From: Isoetes taiwanensis
Lineage: Eukaryota > Streptophyta > Lycopodiopsida > Isoetales > Isoetaceae
Length of the DNA stretch: 64,000 nt
Reading direction: 5' to 3'
NCBI GenBank assembly: GCA_021234155.1
Contig: JAJEKV010000058.1
Location: 3,852,600 to 3,916,599 of the forward strand
Positions 47,906 through 60,887 of this stretch are shown here, piece after piece. Each line of letters starts with the position of its first letter. Position 1 is the stretch's first letter. The position numbers were made by a program, and so were the translations under genes. The notes beneath the pieces are model-generated. The model saw only the letters and a list, made by a program, of their open reading frames with translations. It searched no databases and was not told the origin of the DNA.

Positions 47906-49840
47906 GCAAGTTTTATTAGTTAAGAAGTTTGTTGAATTGCGCTTGTTATAACCTACAGGGCAGTAATGCGAACTTAAGAGGTCTGTTGAATTGTATTTGT
48001 TATAACACAGGGAAAGTGATGCAATTAGGATTACAAAATTCTGTAAACCATGCAAACAAACAGGAACATGAACATGGTGGAGTATATTAAATTACACAGG
48101 TTGTGTAATTGCAGTATTTCTGTGAGCATGAACTGGGATTTTATCTTCCCCAGATATTAATGTGAAGCCAAAGCCAAATACAATCAGAATACAACCGTCT
48201 GATTCACGCTGCCAACAACAACTCGGCACACAAAAATAACCCTGCGAATTTTGTTCAAACCCTGCAAATGATTCTGAGCAAACGGCACACAAATAACATT
48301 CTTTGCTATCCACAAATGATAAAATGAAAAGCACATAATCCGGTTGTTCAAGGAGCACCAAGGAGCAATGATTTTGTGAACCATAGAAGCAACAGCGAGA
48401 GGAAGAAGATGAAAACGGTTTTTCCATTAAAAAAATCTTTTAAATGGGTTGCATCTTTTCACGAGCATAATCGGACCACAACAAAAAAAATTTGCCACAA
48501 TAAAATCAACGGTCAAGATCTCGCGCACAAACTATCATATTTCGGCTTTAGTACTATATATAGCTATATAATCTAAGGGCTACGAATCAATATTAATATC
48601 ACAAAACAACGCGATAATGAAATGCATTTATTACCAATACATTTACACTGCCCTACTTGAATTTTGAACTGAAGCAGCTAGACCCTCATATTGCGAACTG
48701 TTTAATCTAAGCAATTCTTTTACTACTTATTATGTGCCCATGATTTACACCATTTACTTGCCTTGATTGCAGCCTAGGTTTGTTTTTTATGTTACTTCGA
48801 GGGTTGCAACATCTTGAATATTAGCATGTTAATACATGCTGTAAGGCCACAAACTCGTCCACATAACGCACAAACCAGTTTTGTCCTGAAAATAAAGGGC
48901 AACAAAAACATTCTCTAGGCCAGCAAAACAAGGGACAAGCACTCAATAATAATCAAGATTTCCCTGCATTCAGCCTGGCCAAATGCCCAATATACATCTG
49001 TTGGCTGGCACACAAGATTGCCAACCAATATACAACCCGCAGCTTCTTATCTAGGCTAAAAAGATCAGCTTCCTTATTTCCAGAGAAAACATAAGATGAT
49101 AAGGTGAAGTTCTGGGTAAACTGAATCCAAACAATGTGTCTGTCAGCTCTGACCTCCCAGAGACTTCAAAATATTGCAAAAATGGATCAGCTGGCTAATA
49201 CTCCCATCACAATTCAGCTTCATCTGCTGTACAAAACCTTGTTTTAGCATCCATAACTGAAGGAGGCTAAATATGATCTCCAGGGAAGTGAATGTTTCAA
49301 TATACACAACCTGAAGTCCAACTGTCAACCTTGTGGACTTCATATTGATTTGCCTCAAGCATCTGATCAATCTGTTCATTAATTGCAGTTCAAATAAGCA
49401 GAACCTCTGAAAGTCCTGCATTCCAACCAAATAATGGGTGATCAGTCCATTCCATGGCCTTAAAATGAGTTCTGGATAACTACGAGGGGGAATAAGTGGA
49501 TATCACAGACAAAAAAAGACTGCATAGCAAAAACATTGATGCACATAACTGCCAACAGATATGAATTTCCTTCCTGTAACAAACTACAGCTCACAGCTAT
49601 TCCCACCAGGTTCAAACATAAAGCAGGAATCAGAAATACCTGGCTGCATTCAGCATACAACATGGAAACGTTAAGACCAAAAACGAAGAGCCTTTAATGA
49701 CACACATTGTCCCCTAGACACTTTCCATATATGCAAAACAGTGCACATTGATGAAACAATGTACATCTCATAACAGAAGCCAATAGTTCATAATGGACAA
49801 TACGTATCTGTATGCCAAAACCTTCATGTTTAAGACACTG
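47906..49840. other. Intergenic between LINE and SIZ1
   Basis: 47931-48010 holds an imperfect 55-bp tandem duplication (GAATTG...TTGTTATAACA). Short open stretches (for example 48092-48427 minus) show no family. No gene is supported. The part above about 49100 may belong to transcribed sequence 3' of SIZ1. Confidence 0.5.
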
Positions 49841-49846
49841 TTTATT
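49841..49846 (-). terminator. Candidate poly(A) signal of SIZ1
   Basis: AATAAA on the minus strand 86 bases after the stop codon, in an AT-rich context. Confidence 0.5.
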
Positions 49847-49931
49847 TTTATAATACATATAAATCAGGTTGGTCATGTTATAATGTTACAACATTAAGCC
49901 TCTTTGAAGGCTATGGAAGTCAACACAGCTA

Positions 49932-52900
49932 CTAGTCAGAGTCAGATTCAACGCGAAAATAATGACGTCGGGAATTATGATGAGGGCTTGACGTAGTCCT
50001 CCTTGCATGAACTAAGGAATTTATAGGTTGAATTTCACTTCCGCTATTGTTCAATCCAAGTAGAACACTTGCTGCGTGCACACATTCGATTAAAAATATT
50101 AAAAACATAGCCTAACCACAATTAATTCCTAGTCCATAATTTTTGCTTCTGGGATTCGTTTTGTGGTATTACACTATGAAAACTCAAATTCATTGCAACA
50201 GCAGAAGAATGCCTTTCTATATTGTAAGGATTGTGGAGAGCACACCTGTACTGGCTAGAGAATCAAGGCGTTCTCTTCCTTGAGAATTGGACTTTGTAAT
50301 CTCATGGGGACGTCGAAAAGCAAGAGAAGGTTCTGAATTTAAGGTTTCACTGTTGCCAAGACTTAGCGAAAACCAGCTATCATCTAAATCCTGATCAGTA
50401 GGTATTAAAGAAGCATGCCCACTAGGTGGAATTGGAGCCCTAGCAGGTTGGGGAGGAAGAAACAGACGCAATGACGACTCTGACGCAGAGCCTTCCTGGT
50501 TATGATCCTCACCAAACCCATTGCATTCGTTCTGAAAGTAGTCTCGTGGACTGCTTGATCCTCTGTATGCTGGGAAGCTTGGCAGGAATATGTCATTTTC
50601 CCTCTGTTGAGAAGCTAATCCGTACTCTGAACTTGGCGGCATTGGCTGCAAGGGTAAGGGAGGTTGTTGCTGACTACTGATTCTAGCTGAGCCATCTGAA
50701 CCAGAACCAAAATATCCATAGGACCAAATGTTAGTGTTTTCCACAGGTAACCGTAGTCCACCTTGACTGTTACCTGATCTATTCCGATCTTTGGTCACTA
50801 TATGAGACACATGGAACGGGCGTGGTTTTGATGTCCCTGCAACATTTCCATTCCCATTGACAGAAACAGCAAGCGCATCAGCTCGTCCATCAGGAAAATA
50901 GACTGGAGACTTCTGTCTTGTTGGAGCACGTTGTTCTCTCCCAGAATGAGCAGTCGGAGAATGACATTCATCCTCTGAGTCACTGAGGACTATTACATCA
51001 GCTCCTCCTGAAGGATCGTCATCAGAGGGCTTGTTCTTTTTCCAAACAGATGCCTGGAGACCTCCAGTGGTATTACCAACTTCATTGTCACCAGTGTACT
51101 CATCCTTTAATCCTGGTTCTTGGTTGACACTCTGTTCATCATCATACCCATTTTCTTCATTGCTGTCAGTTGCACTACTACTACGAGAAAAGGATGGTTC
51201 AGCAGGCCTGGCTATTTTTGAGACTGATGAGTTCACGCCTGTAATCTTATTGAATGCCCATTGCCCATCATGTGTCCTCTTAATGCCTATTTTCAAAGGA
51301 ATCCTTTCTTGAGATATGCCTTCCTCAATTTTCACAGGGTTGAGCCGAACTTCAGGAACTTTGTGTACACCATTTGATAACACCAGTGTTCCTTCAGAAG
51401 TTCTCCATGGCTCTCTTGCCTTTGCTTCACCTTCTAATTTTGGTCGCCAAAAACCATCAGCTTTCATCTCCACTTCAGTTACATCCTCTCCATAACTTTT
51501 CATCTGATATAGTGACAAATAACATTTTAAAATTCCAGTAGTATAAGGGAAAAAAAATACAAAATGGCTGTTGTATTTACAGTAGTGGCAATTCGGTTGA
51601 AGAAGGGATCAATAATTAAATTCTCAAGAGAGTAGTTCTTCAAGCAGATAGGACACTGCCACTGCAAATACACAAAAAAACAGAATAAATTCAAGCACTC
51701 AAAAGAGCTCATAGTATAAATCCCTAATCAAACCTTTCGAGCCCGCTGATTGAGTTCTACAAAAGTATTCAAGTCAAAACACCCCATATGAACACAAGGT
51801 TTAAAACGCCCTGCAACCTTTATCCGTGATCCACTCATCTGTTAAAAAAACATTTTAAAACAATATATAAGAAACTATGAGATAACGTCTATCTGTTCCA
51901 AACGAAAAATTATTTGCACATAAACATCATGCACATAAAAATCATAATTTATAATATATGAAGGAATGGCAGAGAATATACTGCAAATATGAGACACATG
52001 AAAACAAGAGATGGAGCAAATAAACAAAACGACAAGGACGATATGGCATCCCAACTGGACATAACATTACACAAACCAAGAACTGGTCTATTCCTAAGTG
52101 CAGAAACCAAGCGTTGCTAGTGTTAGAGAAGTCTCTCACAGGACAGCGTAAATTGACTGTTACAGACTCTGCAACAACTTCCAAATCACTGTCATCTTCA
52201 TCATCTGCATTACCGAGACCACCACCATTTATGCAGCGGCGAATACGAGCAAGTGCTTCCTCAAATGGTTCTCCTTCGGAAACAGCTGGAATCTTGTTTA
52301 GAACCTAAATGGCAGAAGTGTGTTAAAGACCTTTTCCACTTATAATGCATGTTACGCTAAAAACAAGCAGTATACGTTTTAAGCACACTCGCATACTATT
52401 TCAAGGTTGTGATTACCGATGCATGGCTGGTTCAGATCTCTAAGTACCTGTTCAACAGTGCAACGTCGTATCACACGCACTCCCATACAAAATGATCGGG
52501 CATCATAAGCAGAGAGAGAGATTCGATTAGTTCCCTCACGGGTACATGTTGTTATCTGGGAAGAAAGAAAGTTTCAATTCATATATTTCTGCTGAATCGT
52601 CAAATGAGAAAATTTTGGTGGAAAAGACAAAGCAGGACATGCCTCCACATCAAACCATTTCCAACAAATGATAATAGAAGGGACAAGAAACTTCAAAATA
52701 GATGCTACTTACCCCAGGCCCATCATCTCGTCCATTGATACCAAGTAACTGTGTTCCAGGTCTATTAGTCACCCGCACTTGCACCCCTGCAACAAACAAT
52801 TAAGTAGAATGTTACTGCATCAATTTTCTTAGTTAGCAAGCATGAACAATGCACCTGTGTTTTTAAGAGACATGAAAGAATACTGATAACAGAGCTAAGC

Positions 52901-54644
52901 CTGGATGCCTCAGGCTCCACATTGCCAGTGGTGGGAAAATTTTAGACTATTTGTTTGATACGAAGGGAAACAATTATATGCCAGTACACAGTACCAAAGA
53001 AACTTCTAGAGAAAAACAAGGCAAGTAGAAATTAAATACCATTGACACGGAGATCTGCATATGCTGGCCAATGCATCCGAAAAGATACTTTATCACTAAG
53101 GAGGACACACCAAACCTGTAAAGTAAGAACTTGATTTATTACTAGAATGAACAGAGCGCAAAGGTCCCAATGACTTGCAACTAACTAAGTTGGAGACTCA
53201 TAGCATGCAGTTTTTGAATGAACACCTGCAAATCATGGCCTGGACGATGTAGTAGATCACGGTCTGCCCTTGATAATGTAAAGGTCTTCTCAACCGTTTG
53301 TAGAGGACCTTGGCTGGGAATAAAAAGTAATCGAACATGAGAGATGAAGAAGTGATCACAAAAACTCAAGCTATATGAGATGGCCCAAAACTTATTACCC
53401 CTCAGCTTTGGGTCCAGCACAACTGAGTCGAGTCGAAGTCATTGTCTGCTTAATGGTAACACAGAACCTGCATGGCGGAGATTTAAGTCACAACTTATAA
53501 ATTATCAAAGTCATTTCTAACATGCTAGAACTTCATATGCTTACGGGTCACCACGATCTATTCGACAAGTTTCACAATAGAACTGGGAAGGAATGTCTGG
53601 CTCAGCTCCTTCAGAAGTGTTCTCTGGAATTATAACACAGTTTAGGTGTTGCCAAACACCACAATCGCGATTATCACACTGCAAACGAAAGAAGAAAAGC
53701 AGATGTATTATTGACTTGATGACAATTCAGACATTTCTAACGAACATGAATCATTCATTGTAGACGTTCCTAAAACAAACCTGAATCATTGTGCCCAGAT
53801 CCTGGGAACTTCCACATGGACAACGTACTTCCCAAGTAGCTGATTCGTCTTGATCGTCTGATCGTACAATGCTTGCAGAACCCATCTGGATATTCTTATT
53901 GCCAGTTGCTAATTCCATCGCTGCTGGACCGCGTACTTTTCTGAAATTAAAATTTTGTAACATGTTAGAGTTCCTTAAAGCTCTTGTCATGGAATGCCAG
54001 ACGATGCATTGTACCTGTATATGTCATCAATTACTTTTGCAGCTTCCTCTCTGCTAACTGCATTTTTATTTAGTGATCTGATGTCCAGTTTTATTCCTTC
54101 AAGCAACAAGAGCAATATTTATTCCCCATTTCTATAATTCCATAATGAGAAGCATTCTCTTCCAATAATGAGAAGGCGTTAGTTATTTATCCAAACAAAA
54201 AGACCAAGGACCCATGGCATAGAACACTGTCATACCTTTGGGATGCCAATCAGTGGGTGTAAGAACCCCCATGATTTTATCCATAAGTACCTGCATTTAA
54301 GTCATAGAAATGAGGCATAGTCAGAATGATTCAAGGTCGAGCCAGACAAGATATATTATCTTAATGACCACATCTTTGGCTACTTGATACGCTGTCTGAG
54401 AAAATCTAGGAAATGTTCACCTAAATAAAGAATATCTTAAAACTCCAGTATAAAGACAGACCTGCTTCTTCCCTTGCTTGGGAAGACCAAGGCGTGTAAG
54501 TACATCCTTGAGCTCCTTGATACGAAATGTAGCCAATTGAGTCTACACAACACAGTTTAGGACGATTAAGAGAACTCCACATAAGTATTGAAAGGACAAA
54601 CTAATTGCAATACTCACTCTGCAGCGACTAGCAACTTCATCCAT
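49932..54644 (-). CDS. SIZ1: E3 SUMO-protein ligase SIZ1 (16 exons)
   Basis: Ligase transferring SUMO from the E2 enzyme to nuclear proteins (stress, phosphate and temperature responses in plants). Exons on the minus strand, by AG/GT edges and frame: 54618-54644, 54472-54542, 54236-54290, 54015-54096, 53781-53940, 53545-53678, 53399-53467, 53226-53308, 53040-53115, 52713-52786, 52448-52555, 52140-52304, 51734-51838, 51581-51661, 50246-51503, 49932-50071; total 2688 nt, 895 residues. Domains: SAP (about 10-50, [22 protein letters not shown]), PHD (about 115-178, RCPCGSS...[14 protein letters not shown]...CETC), PINIT (about 180-320), SP-RING (about 368-430, CVHMGC...WQCPIC), a SUMO-interacting [10 protein letters not shown] near 600, and a disordered tail ending VESDSD. 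No internal stop. Start is MDEVASRCR; an upstream 5'UTR exon is likely. Confidence 0.95.
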
Positions 54645-55110
54645 TGATAGTTGCTTTCATGAATGACAAAACTTCACTTACTGATGGTTTCTTCTTTCCC
54701 CAATGTCCCTGCCCTCATTCTAGCCCTACTATTGCAGGTCAAATACCCCAATCATGTCCACCAGGCGAACAGAGGCCGCTTCTATTTATGTGATATAGCA
54801 GCAACAGTGCATAACGGCATGGGCATATTACAAAAATACAACAACCCTAATTGTCAGAAGGACACATGGAAAGGTGTCCTAGAAGTCAATGCAATTAGAT
54901 GGCAGTATCACTCCTGCCGTATCAGGATCAACAGTCTAGCATAATATCATCGATATGCATGTGAATGAGAAAAGCTAATACGGTGACTGGTGAAGTGGAG
55001 TTAGAACACCACAAATACCGAAGAATTTCGAAACCCTAACTCAAATGCTCCATATCGACAAACAGGATATGGAAGCACAAACTTCGTTCATGAGTTTTCT
55101 TAGCTCATAC

Positions 55111-55255
55111 CTGCCCTTGTGTCACGAAAAGGCAGTTTCAACTTCACAAAAAAAGCTGCCCCAAATTGGAATCCGCATGCTGTACTTCCTTGCAATATAA
55201 GCAAGAATAAGGGCAGATGAGATTGGGAAGAAATTCGAAGGGAGTATGCAGTGTT
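55111..55255 (-). other. Likely 5'UTR exon of SIZ1
   Basis: On the minus strand a GACACAAGGGCAG|GTATGAG donor at 55111 follows a leader lacking a long frame. This is the expected layout for a non-coding first exon about 470 bp upstream of the start codon. GC-rich sequence at 55250-55620 would then be the promoter and leader. The transcription start is not determined. Confidence 0.45.
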
Positions 55256-55619
55256 AGGGCCAAGGGAGCTTGCAGGGGGTGGATTCGCCGGAATGGGGAG
55301 AATTTGGGCTCAAAATGGAGAGATCGAGGAGGGGGTAGCGATGGCGAGGGTGGTGCAATTGGGGGAGGATTGTGGAGCAGCTTAAGGGTGGGAGGAAGAA
55401 GTAAGGAGGGGATCGAAGCGCCCCTGTGTAGCAGATTGAGTGGAAGAACAAGCCAAAGGGGTGGAGGGCTTGACGGGCGCCGGAATTGGACCCGACGGGA
55501 AAGAAAGTTTGGAGTGACGGGCAGTCCCTATGTGCCCAAAGCAGCCGCCGTAATTGATGGTCCTTAGTGGCCACGTACGCAAGATCTCTTGCTGAGCTGG
55601 CCTTCTTACGTGGCACCTT

Positions 55620-56520
55620 GTACCTTCAGATGTTGTTTGTCCCCCTTTTTTTTGGTTTTTTTTTAGCCCCAATTATTTGCTTATCAACATCGTGTTACCC
55701 GTGAAATTCAACAATATGCTAGATCACAATATGCTAGATCCCCAGTCTGCCTCTGTCCAACCAATTTTGATCTGTCATAATCCTCTTGCACAGTCTTGTG
55801 TTCAACCACGCCATTGCAACTCCATGTGATTCGCCTCTGCATCTTTTTATTATACACTCATGTATACTTTATTCGCATCTTTCTGTTGTTTCGAGTGGCC
55901 TGCAGAGCAACATCCTCGATGGCGTAACTCAAAACTTTGTCTACAGTGGGATGACTATGTAGGTCACGTTGAAAGGTTTCCAATCAAATTTCAAGCTTGA
56001 AACTTCATTTTTTTAGATTGCCCCTTGGGGAGCGATCCGGATTATGGGGGTGGTTTTTGGAAGTGAGGATGGTAATTTACTGAACAAGTATATCCCTTTT
56101 TTAGATCTGAATATCATGATTGTTGTGGAGGCATATTCTTGTGTTCTCTTTTCAAGCCTCCCATTTTCTAATTGCGATATTTACAATACACTTTATTGCA
56201 GATAATAGAGAACTCATATACTAATTTATTTTGTTTGGTTTATATATCAGCCAACTTGAAGAAAAATAAAGGTGAAGAGTCATGCCTTAACCATTTTCAA
56301 GAACTTGTATCAAAAGTTTAGTTGAACAAGGAGACAAGTTTTTGTTGTTTTATCATAAGTTAAAATTAAATATCTTAGCTCACGAATACAAGCCAGTTAA
56401 TCAAAAGATATACAAATATCTTCGCTTAAACTTCACAAGGAATATGCATTGGTATGCTTGTAACAAAAAAAGAGATAACTATATAAGTAAGGCTTTGTGT
56501 AGAGTAGTATCCACATGAGT
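55620..56520. other. Intergenic, no gene seen
   Basis: AT-rich sequence upstream of SIZ1 with no open frame of interest on either strand. Confidence 0.45.
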
Positions 56521-56521
56521 G

Positions 56522-56850
56522 TGGAGAGTGTTTGGAAAGCCTTTTTGAAGAGGGTGGCTTCGGGAATCTTGAAGCATATTCTAAGCATTTAATGATCTTA
56601 CGACTATAATTTATCGTTCTTTTTTTTGGCAATGAAGAACTTTTTTGTATTTTCTTATGCAATCGTGGGCTTAGGGTTTCTGGCCCTTAACAATTCGTTA
56701 GGGAGAGTGTGGCTTTGGGGATCTTGAAGCATCTTCTAGGCAAATATTTAATGATCTAATGGCCATAATTACTAGTTCTTTTTCTGGCAGTGAAAACTTT
56801 TTCTATAGTTTTTTATGCAATCGTGGGCCTAAGGCTTTTGGCTTTTGAGA
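56522..56850. repeat. Tandem duplication of about 170 bp
   Basis: Units 56522-56690 and 56700-56850 share GAGAGTGT..GGCTT..GG.ATCTTGAAGCAT, TTTAATGATCT and TATGCAATCGTGGGC blocks with about 80 percent similarity by eye. Non-coding. Confidence 0.75.
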
Positions 56851-58180
56851 TGCTAAAAATAATTGAGATCCGCCAAAAAACTCATTCTACCTAATCTCTG
56901 GGTCATTTCAAATATCGCAATATCTGTTAGCTTGAGGTTAATATAGACCGAGATATAAATAGAAAACATCTGTAACCAAGAAAAGATGATAAAGTGGGTG
57001 TTGATATTGAGGAAACCACTAATAAATGTGGACTGAAGCTGGTTTGTGAAAGCTCAACTTTCCTTGCTGAATTACTTATTTCTGTTGCATTTTAGTGGAT
57101 TTATAATTTTAATTCCTTTAACTGGAAAAAACAAAAGCAAACGCAATCGACTATAAAATAGAAAGGGACATTGTTTTTCTATTTATTGAAATATTCTGAT
57201 GAAGCCCGAAATCATGGCAAGATTCATTTGCAGGCATGTAATGCTTGGCTTGAATATATTAATGTTTTCCTTTCAAGCATATATTGGCCAAGTAGCTCTG
57301 TACATTCCTATTTTAGTCAGGCTTGCTAATTTTTGTCTGTGTTCCAACTAGAAAACAATGGTTTTTTCAAGCTGTCAAAGTATTGTCCTAGTTGTAAGAC
57401 CTGCAAATTCTCTTCCCTTGCTTCGTCTTGAGTCTGATCCATTGCCTAGTATATCTACAGTCTCTTCCCAACTAGCAGTTCCTCTACTAGTGAGTATATT
57501 TTCTACTGATTATTATTTTGAACATTCCATATTTCTGTTGTGCATCCTCCTCCTTTTTACATCTAATAGCATGTCAAAAATTCTTGTAGTTTTTCAATGT
57601 GAACATGCAGATTACATCCTTCATCGAGCTGCATTCATTAGTTCCAGATTTGCCTCTTGCCATACATTTTGTAAGTTCATTCCAAATATGCTTGGCTCTT
57701 TTGTAAAGTTCACCTTCAAAAAGTTGCACTACGTTTTGGACAAACATATGGCGTGCTATTGCCCTCTGCTTAAAGTATAGCATCTAATCGTGACATATAT
57801 GACTTTGACACCGGGGGGCTTGTGGAAACTGTTAAAACCACGTGCATCAACGTGACGGGCTGGTTTTTTACCCTTGTCCATATGTATATTAGGGGTCATA
57901 GGGGTTTTTTGAAATCCTTCTACTTATAAAATCATACGGAAATTGGTCAAACTTGCCTAATAAAAACACGTATAATGGGGTTTTTTTTTGCTATCATATC
58001 TAATATAATAACAGGGGGGTTCTTTTGAATTTTTTATATGCTCTTAGGTAAGGTTTTCCTATGATTTGGACGACATATTCACGTGAATGTACTAAACCAT
58101 ATTTCTAGAGTGCACCCCCTCTAATATGATTCACGGAATTTGTAGCGTCTGAAGTTCTTAAAGCAATATCCGACAAATGA
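56851..58180. other. Non-coding stretch with an unsupported open frame
   Basis: 57358-57780 is open for 140 codons on the plus strand, but its product is Ser/Leu/Phe-rich, lacks a family signature and may be chance. No other feature is recognised. Confidence 0.4.
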
Positions 58181-58420
58181 ATAGAAGATGAAAAAGAGAG
58201 AACTAGAGATAATAAGCAATCAAATAATCAATATTTAGTATGACAACAGATACTCTGTCTGTCTGAACAGCTGAGGAGCATACAGTTTAACCACTCAACT
58301 GGGTCCACGGAGCTTTGGTGATTCCACAAGTACTGGCTTAGTCTTAAGGTTTAGGAATTGATCATAATGAATTCTCCGTAGCTCATGATTGTTAGAGTAT
58401 TATCATACTTCATGTGTGTT
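58181..58420. repeat. Possible relic of an LTR related to the TRIM-like element
   Basis: The stretch CTGTCTGTCTGAACAG...TTTAACCACTCAACTGGGTCCAC (58255-58310) resembles the TRIM LTR block CAGACAAATACGTTGC...CTTAACCACCCAACCGGGTCCAC (29115-29164). Further on, both have GTAGCTC motifs at similar spacing. Only part aligns by eye. Confidence 0.4.
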
Positions 58421-59370
58421 GATGAATGTGCATGATGAGTCATCACTTTGTTGCTGACATGGCACTCTATATATTAGCCATAATCACGCCTCATTCTAGT
58501 CAGTTAACTCTAAGTGCTAGTAGGTGCTTAGGCTTAGGCTTCCATCCTTGTCTTTCTTTCATCCTTCAGTATTTCCTCAGATCATCATAATATCAGAGTC
58601 TATCTGAAGGGGGGAGTTAGCAAGGAGATCACAATTGATCTTTAGAATTCTTATTGAGTTTTTTCAATTTGGAAGCTAAGCTCTCAAAGGCTTGATCGCT
58701 TTGACACAGATCTTCTGAGATATCTTGGTATAGACGCTCTAAGAACACTTGTGTAGATTGGATCAATGAAACTCGATTCAATTTCTTGGCAATATTATTT
58801 GCAAGATCAATTGACTGCAAACAATTTGTACATTTCTCGGTTGTAAAAGGCCAGATTTAAGGTGCACATTCGTCTAGACTGGAAATCTTGTAAATGGTGC
58901 AAACATAGGGCTAGACTGGGAGTCTTGACAATTTGACAAAATTGTGCAAGTACAGGGCATAGACTGGGAGCTTTGCAAATCTGATAGGTACAATCCTTCT
59001 TTTGTTAGTCCCATGTTGATCTTTTAAGTTTAAGATGTTGGCTTCATTATTTGTGGTGTGATGTTTTGAAATTTCTTAATACCTTGCAGCTGAATGAAAC
59101 ATTTGCACCAGAATTTTATGGCCATTTAGAGCTCAAGGCATTGCAGTCTAAACTTGCAATACGTGAAGGTAATCTTATAAATCACTGACATCATGCATAT
59201 CTTAAGAAACATACCTTATTTTTTAATAGAAAAATGCGGGCATGCTATTACTGATATGGTTAGTGTTCTTATTCTAGAAAGGCATTTCCAATTGTCCAAT
59301 TGGAAGCTGCAGGAGGTGTGGAGAGTGACAAACACCTATTCTTACATATGCTTTGATAATTGCGTGGGCA
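58421..59370. other. Non-coding; small unsupported minus-strand frame
   Basis: 58629-58820 minus encodes 63 residues of coiled-coil-like sequence (LANNIAKKLNRVSLIQ...). It could be a TE relic but has no signature. The neighbouring repeated phrase GACTGGGAGTCTTG (near 58913-58960) is a short local duplication. Confidence 0.35.

Positions 59371-59445
<75 letters not shown>
59371..59445 (+). repeat. (AAT)n microsatellite
   Basis: About 24 uninterrupted AAT units. Long Ile or Tyr frames across it are artefacts. Confidence 0.95.
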
Positions 59446-59446
<1 letters not shown>

Positions 59447-60880
59447 GTTTATTAACGTCCACTAGAACCTGTAGGCTACGGGGCAAATATATGGAGTACA
59501 AATACAAAACAATATTGAAATGTTCAAAGATTATTAGCACCCAGCGTTGTCCAGGAGTTCTCGAAGGTAATGCCCCATATAAGGGAGCGTCAAATGGTGC
59601 TGAAACAATCTATCCATGGGTATACTCCAATCAATCATAGATTCTTGTGATGAGGACTTGTGATATACGACACCAGAATACCAGCCGATAGATAAGTTTT
59701 TCATTCATGACAGCAGTCGTATACATTGGGTTTATAACTTCTAAAGTGAGTGGGGTAGCCGACTATAGGCACAATATTGTACTACCCCATATAGAGAGAA
59801 ATGACAATAATATCATGACAGCGCAAAGGCGAGAAAAGTGGCAACAACTTCTCATCGGGATAAAAAACCACAAGGCACTCAAAAAATTAACCACTATAAT
59901 AAACCACTAAACACCCCTATAGATGTGGCTTCTTATTGGTCTCAGTGGACGATAAAAAAAACTATTCTATTCTTATGCTAAAAAAAATGTTCTTAGTAAA
60001 AAGCACATAACATTAGTGGTTTTCATAAGTGCTTATTCATGTTAGTTTTATGTTATAGTGTTATTAAAACCAATATTAGCTTATTACATGGTTTCTAGTA
60101 TTAATGGTGGTAATTCATGTTGGTTTTCTAATGTAGCATGATTTATTAAATCGATAGTGGCTTGTAGCATGGTTTTTGACATCGCTTTAAATATGGCAAT
60201 GGTTGTTTGTGTTGGTTTTCATTGTCACATGGCTTAGAATAGAATAGAATAGAATAGAGAAGTTGAAGTATTCTATAGCGTGGTTTTTTATACAAATTTA
60301 AATATCATAGTGTTTAATCATGCTAGTTCTCTAATATAAAAATGCATGCTTTATAATGGTCGTGGTTTGTAGCATGGTTTTCAATATCGAGTTTATTGTC
60401 ATGGTAATTATTCATAATTATCACTAATAGGATGTGGATATTTATAGTGGTTACTTATAAGGCACCCAAAACACAATTGTCATAATTAACCGCTATGAAA
60501 GCACTATAGATATGGTCTTTTGTATTTTCTATTTTTTGAAGGACATTATACTTTAATTAAATATCAAGCAAACTAGTTTGTGCAATTTGTTATTGCTTGG
60601 TCTTTTGTAATCTGTTTTGCATCTTTACCACATACTATAGTTATTTTCAAGAACTATGTGTGTTTTTGCATTCACACTTCTTAAAATGTGGCATGACATA
60701 AAAATACTATCTTACATTTTCTAGCAAAGATTTATAATATGGCTTTCAATTTTTCAATACCAATTTAATTAATATCCCATGCTTAAATTTGTATTAAGAA
60801 GGAAAATGTTCTGCTATAATGATATTTGAAAGATGGAAATTATTCTCGAGATGGGTTTGTTTAATTTTAAATTTTTGTTT
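59446..60880. repeat. Degenerate repeat region with GTGG(T/C)TTGTAGCATGG units
   Basis: A loosely repeated unit containing GTAGCATGGTTTT(T/C)..ATCG and TAATG..AG recurs about four times at 60080-60400. An (AGAAT)n run lies at 60236-60259. ACCACTATAATAAACCAC at 59891 and inverted-looking TATAGTGGTTACTTATAAGG at 60448 may be edges of a small inverted-repeat element of about 570 bp. No coding sequence. Confidence 0.4.
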
Positions 60881-60887
60881 TTTTTGA

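Noticed and set aside
54663-54944. 93-codon plus-strand frame next to SIZ1 exon 1
   Set aside because: It lies in the first intron or leader of SIZ1 on the other strand and has no family signature.
55217-55672. Gly/Arg-rich and Pro-rich frames on both strands
   Set aside because: GC-rich promoter and leader of SIZ1. Frames are compositional.
57358-57780. 140-codon plus-strand frame as a gene
   Set aside because: No domain, no splice context and low-complexity hydrophobic composition.
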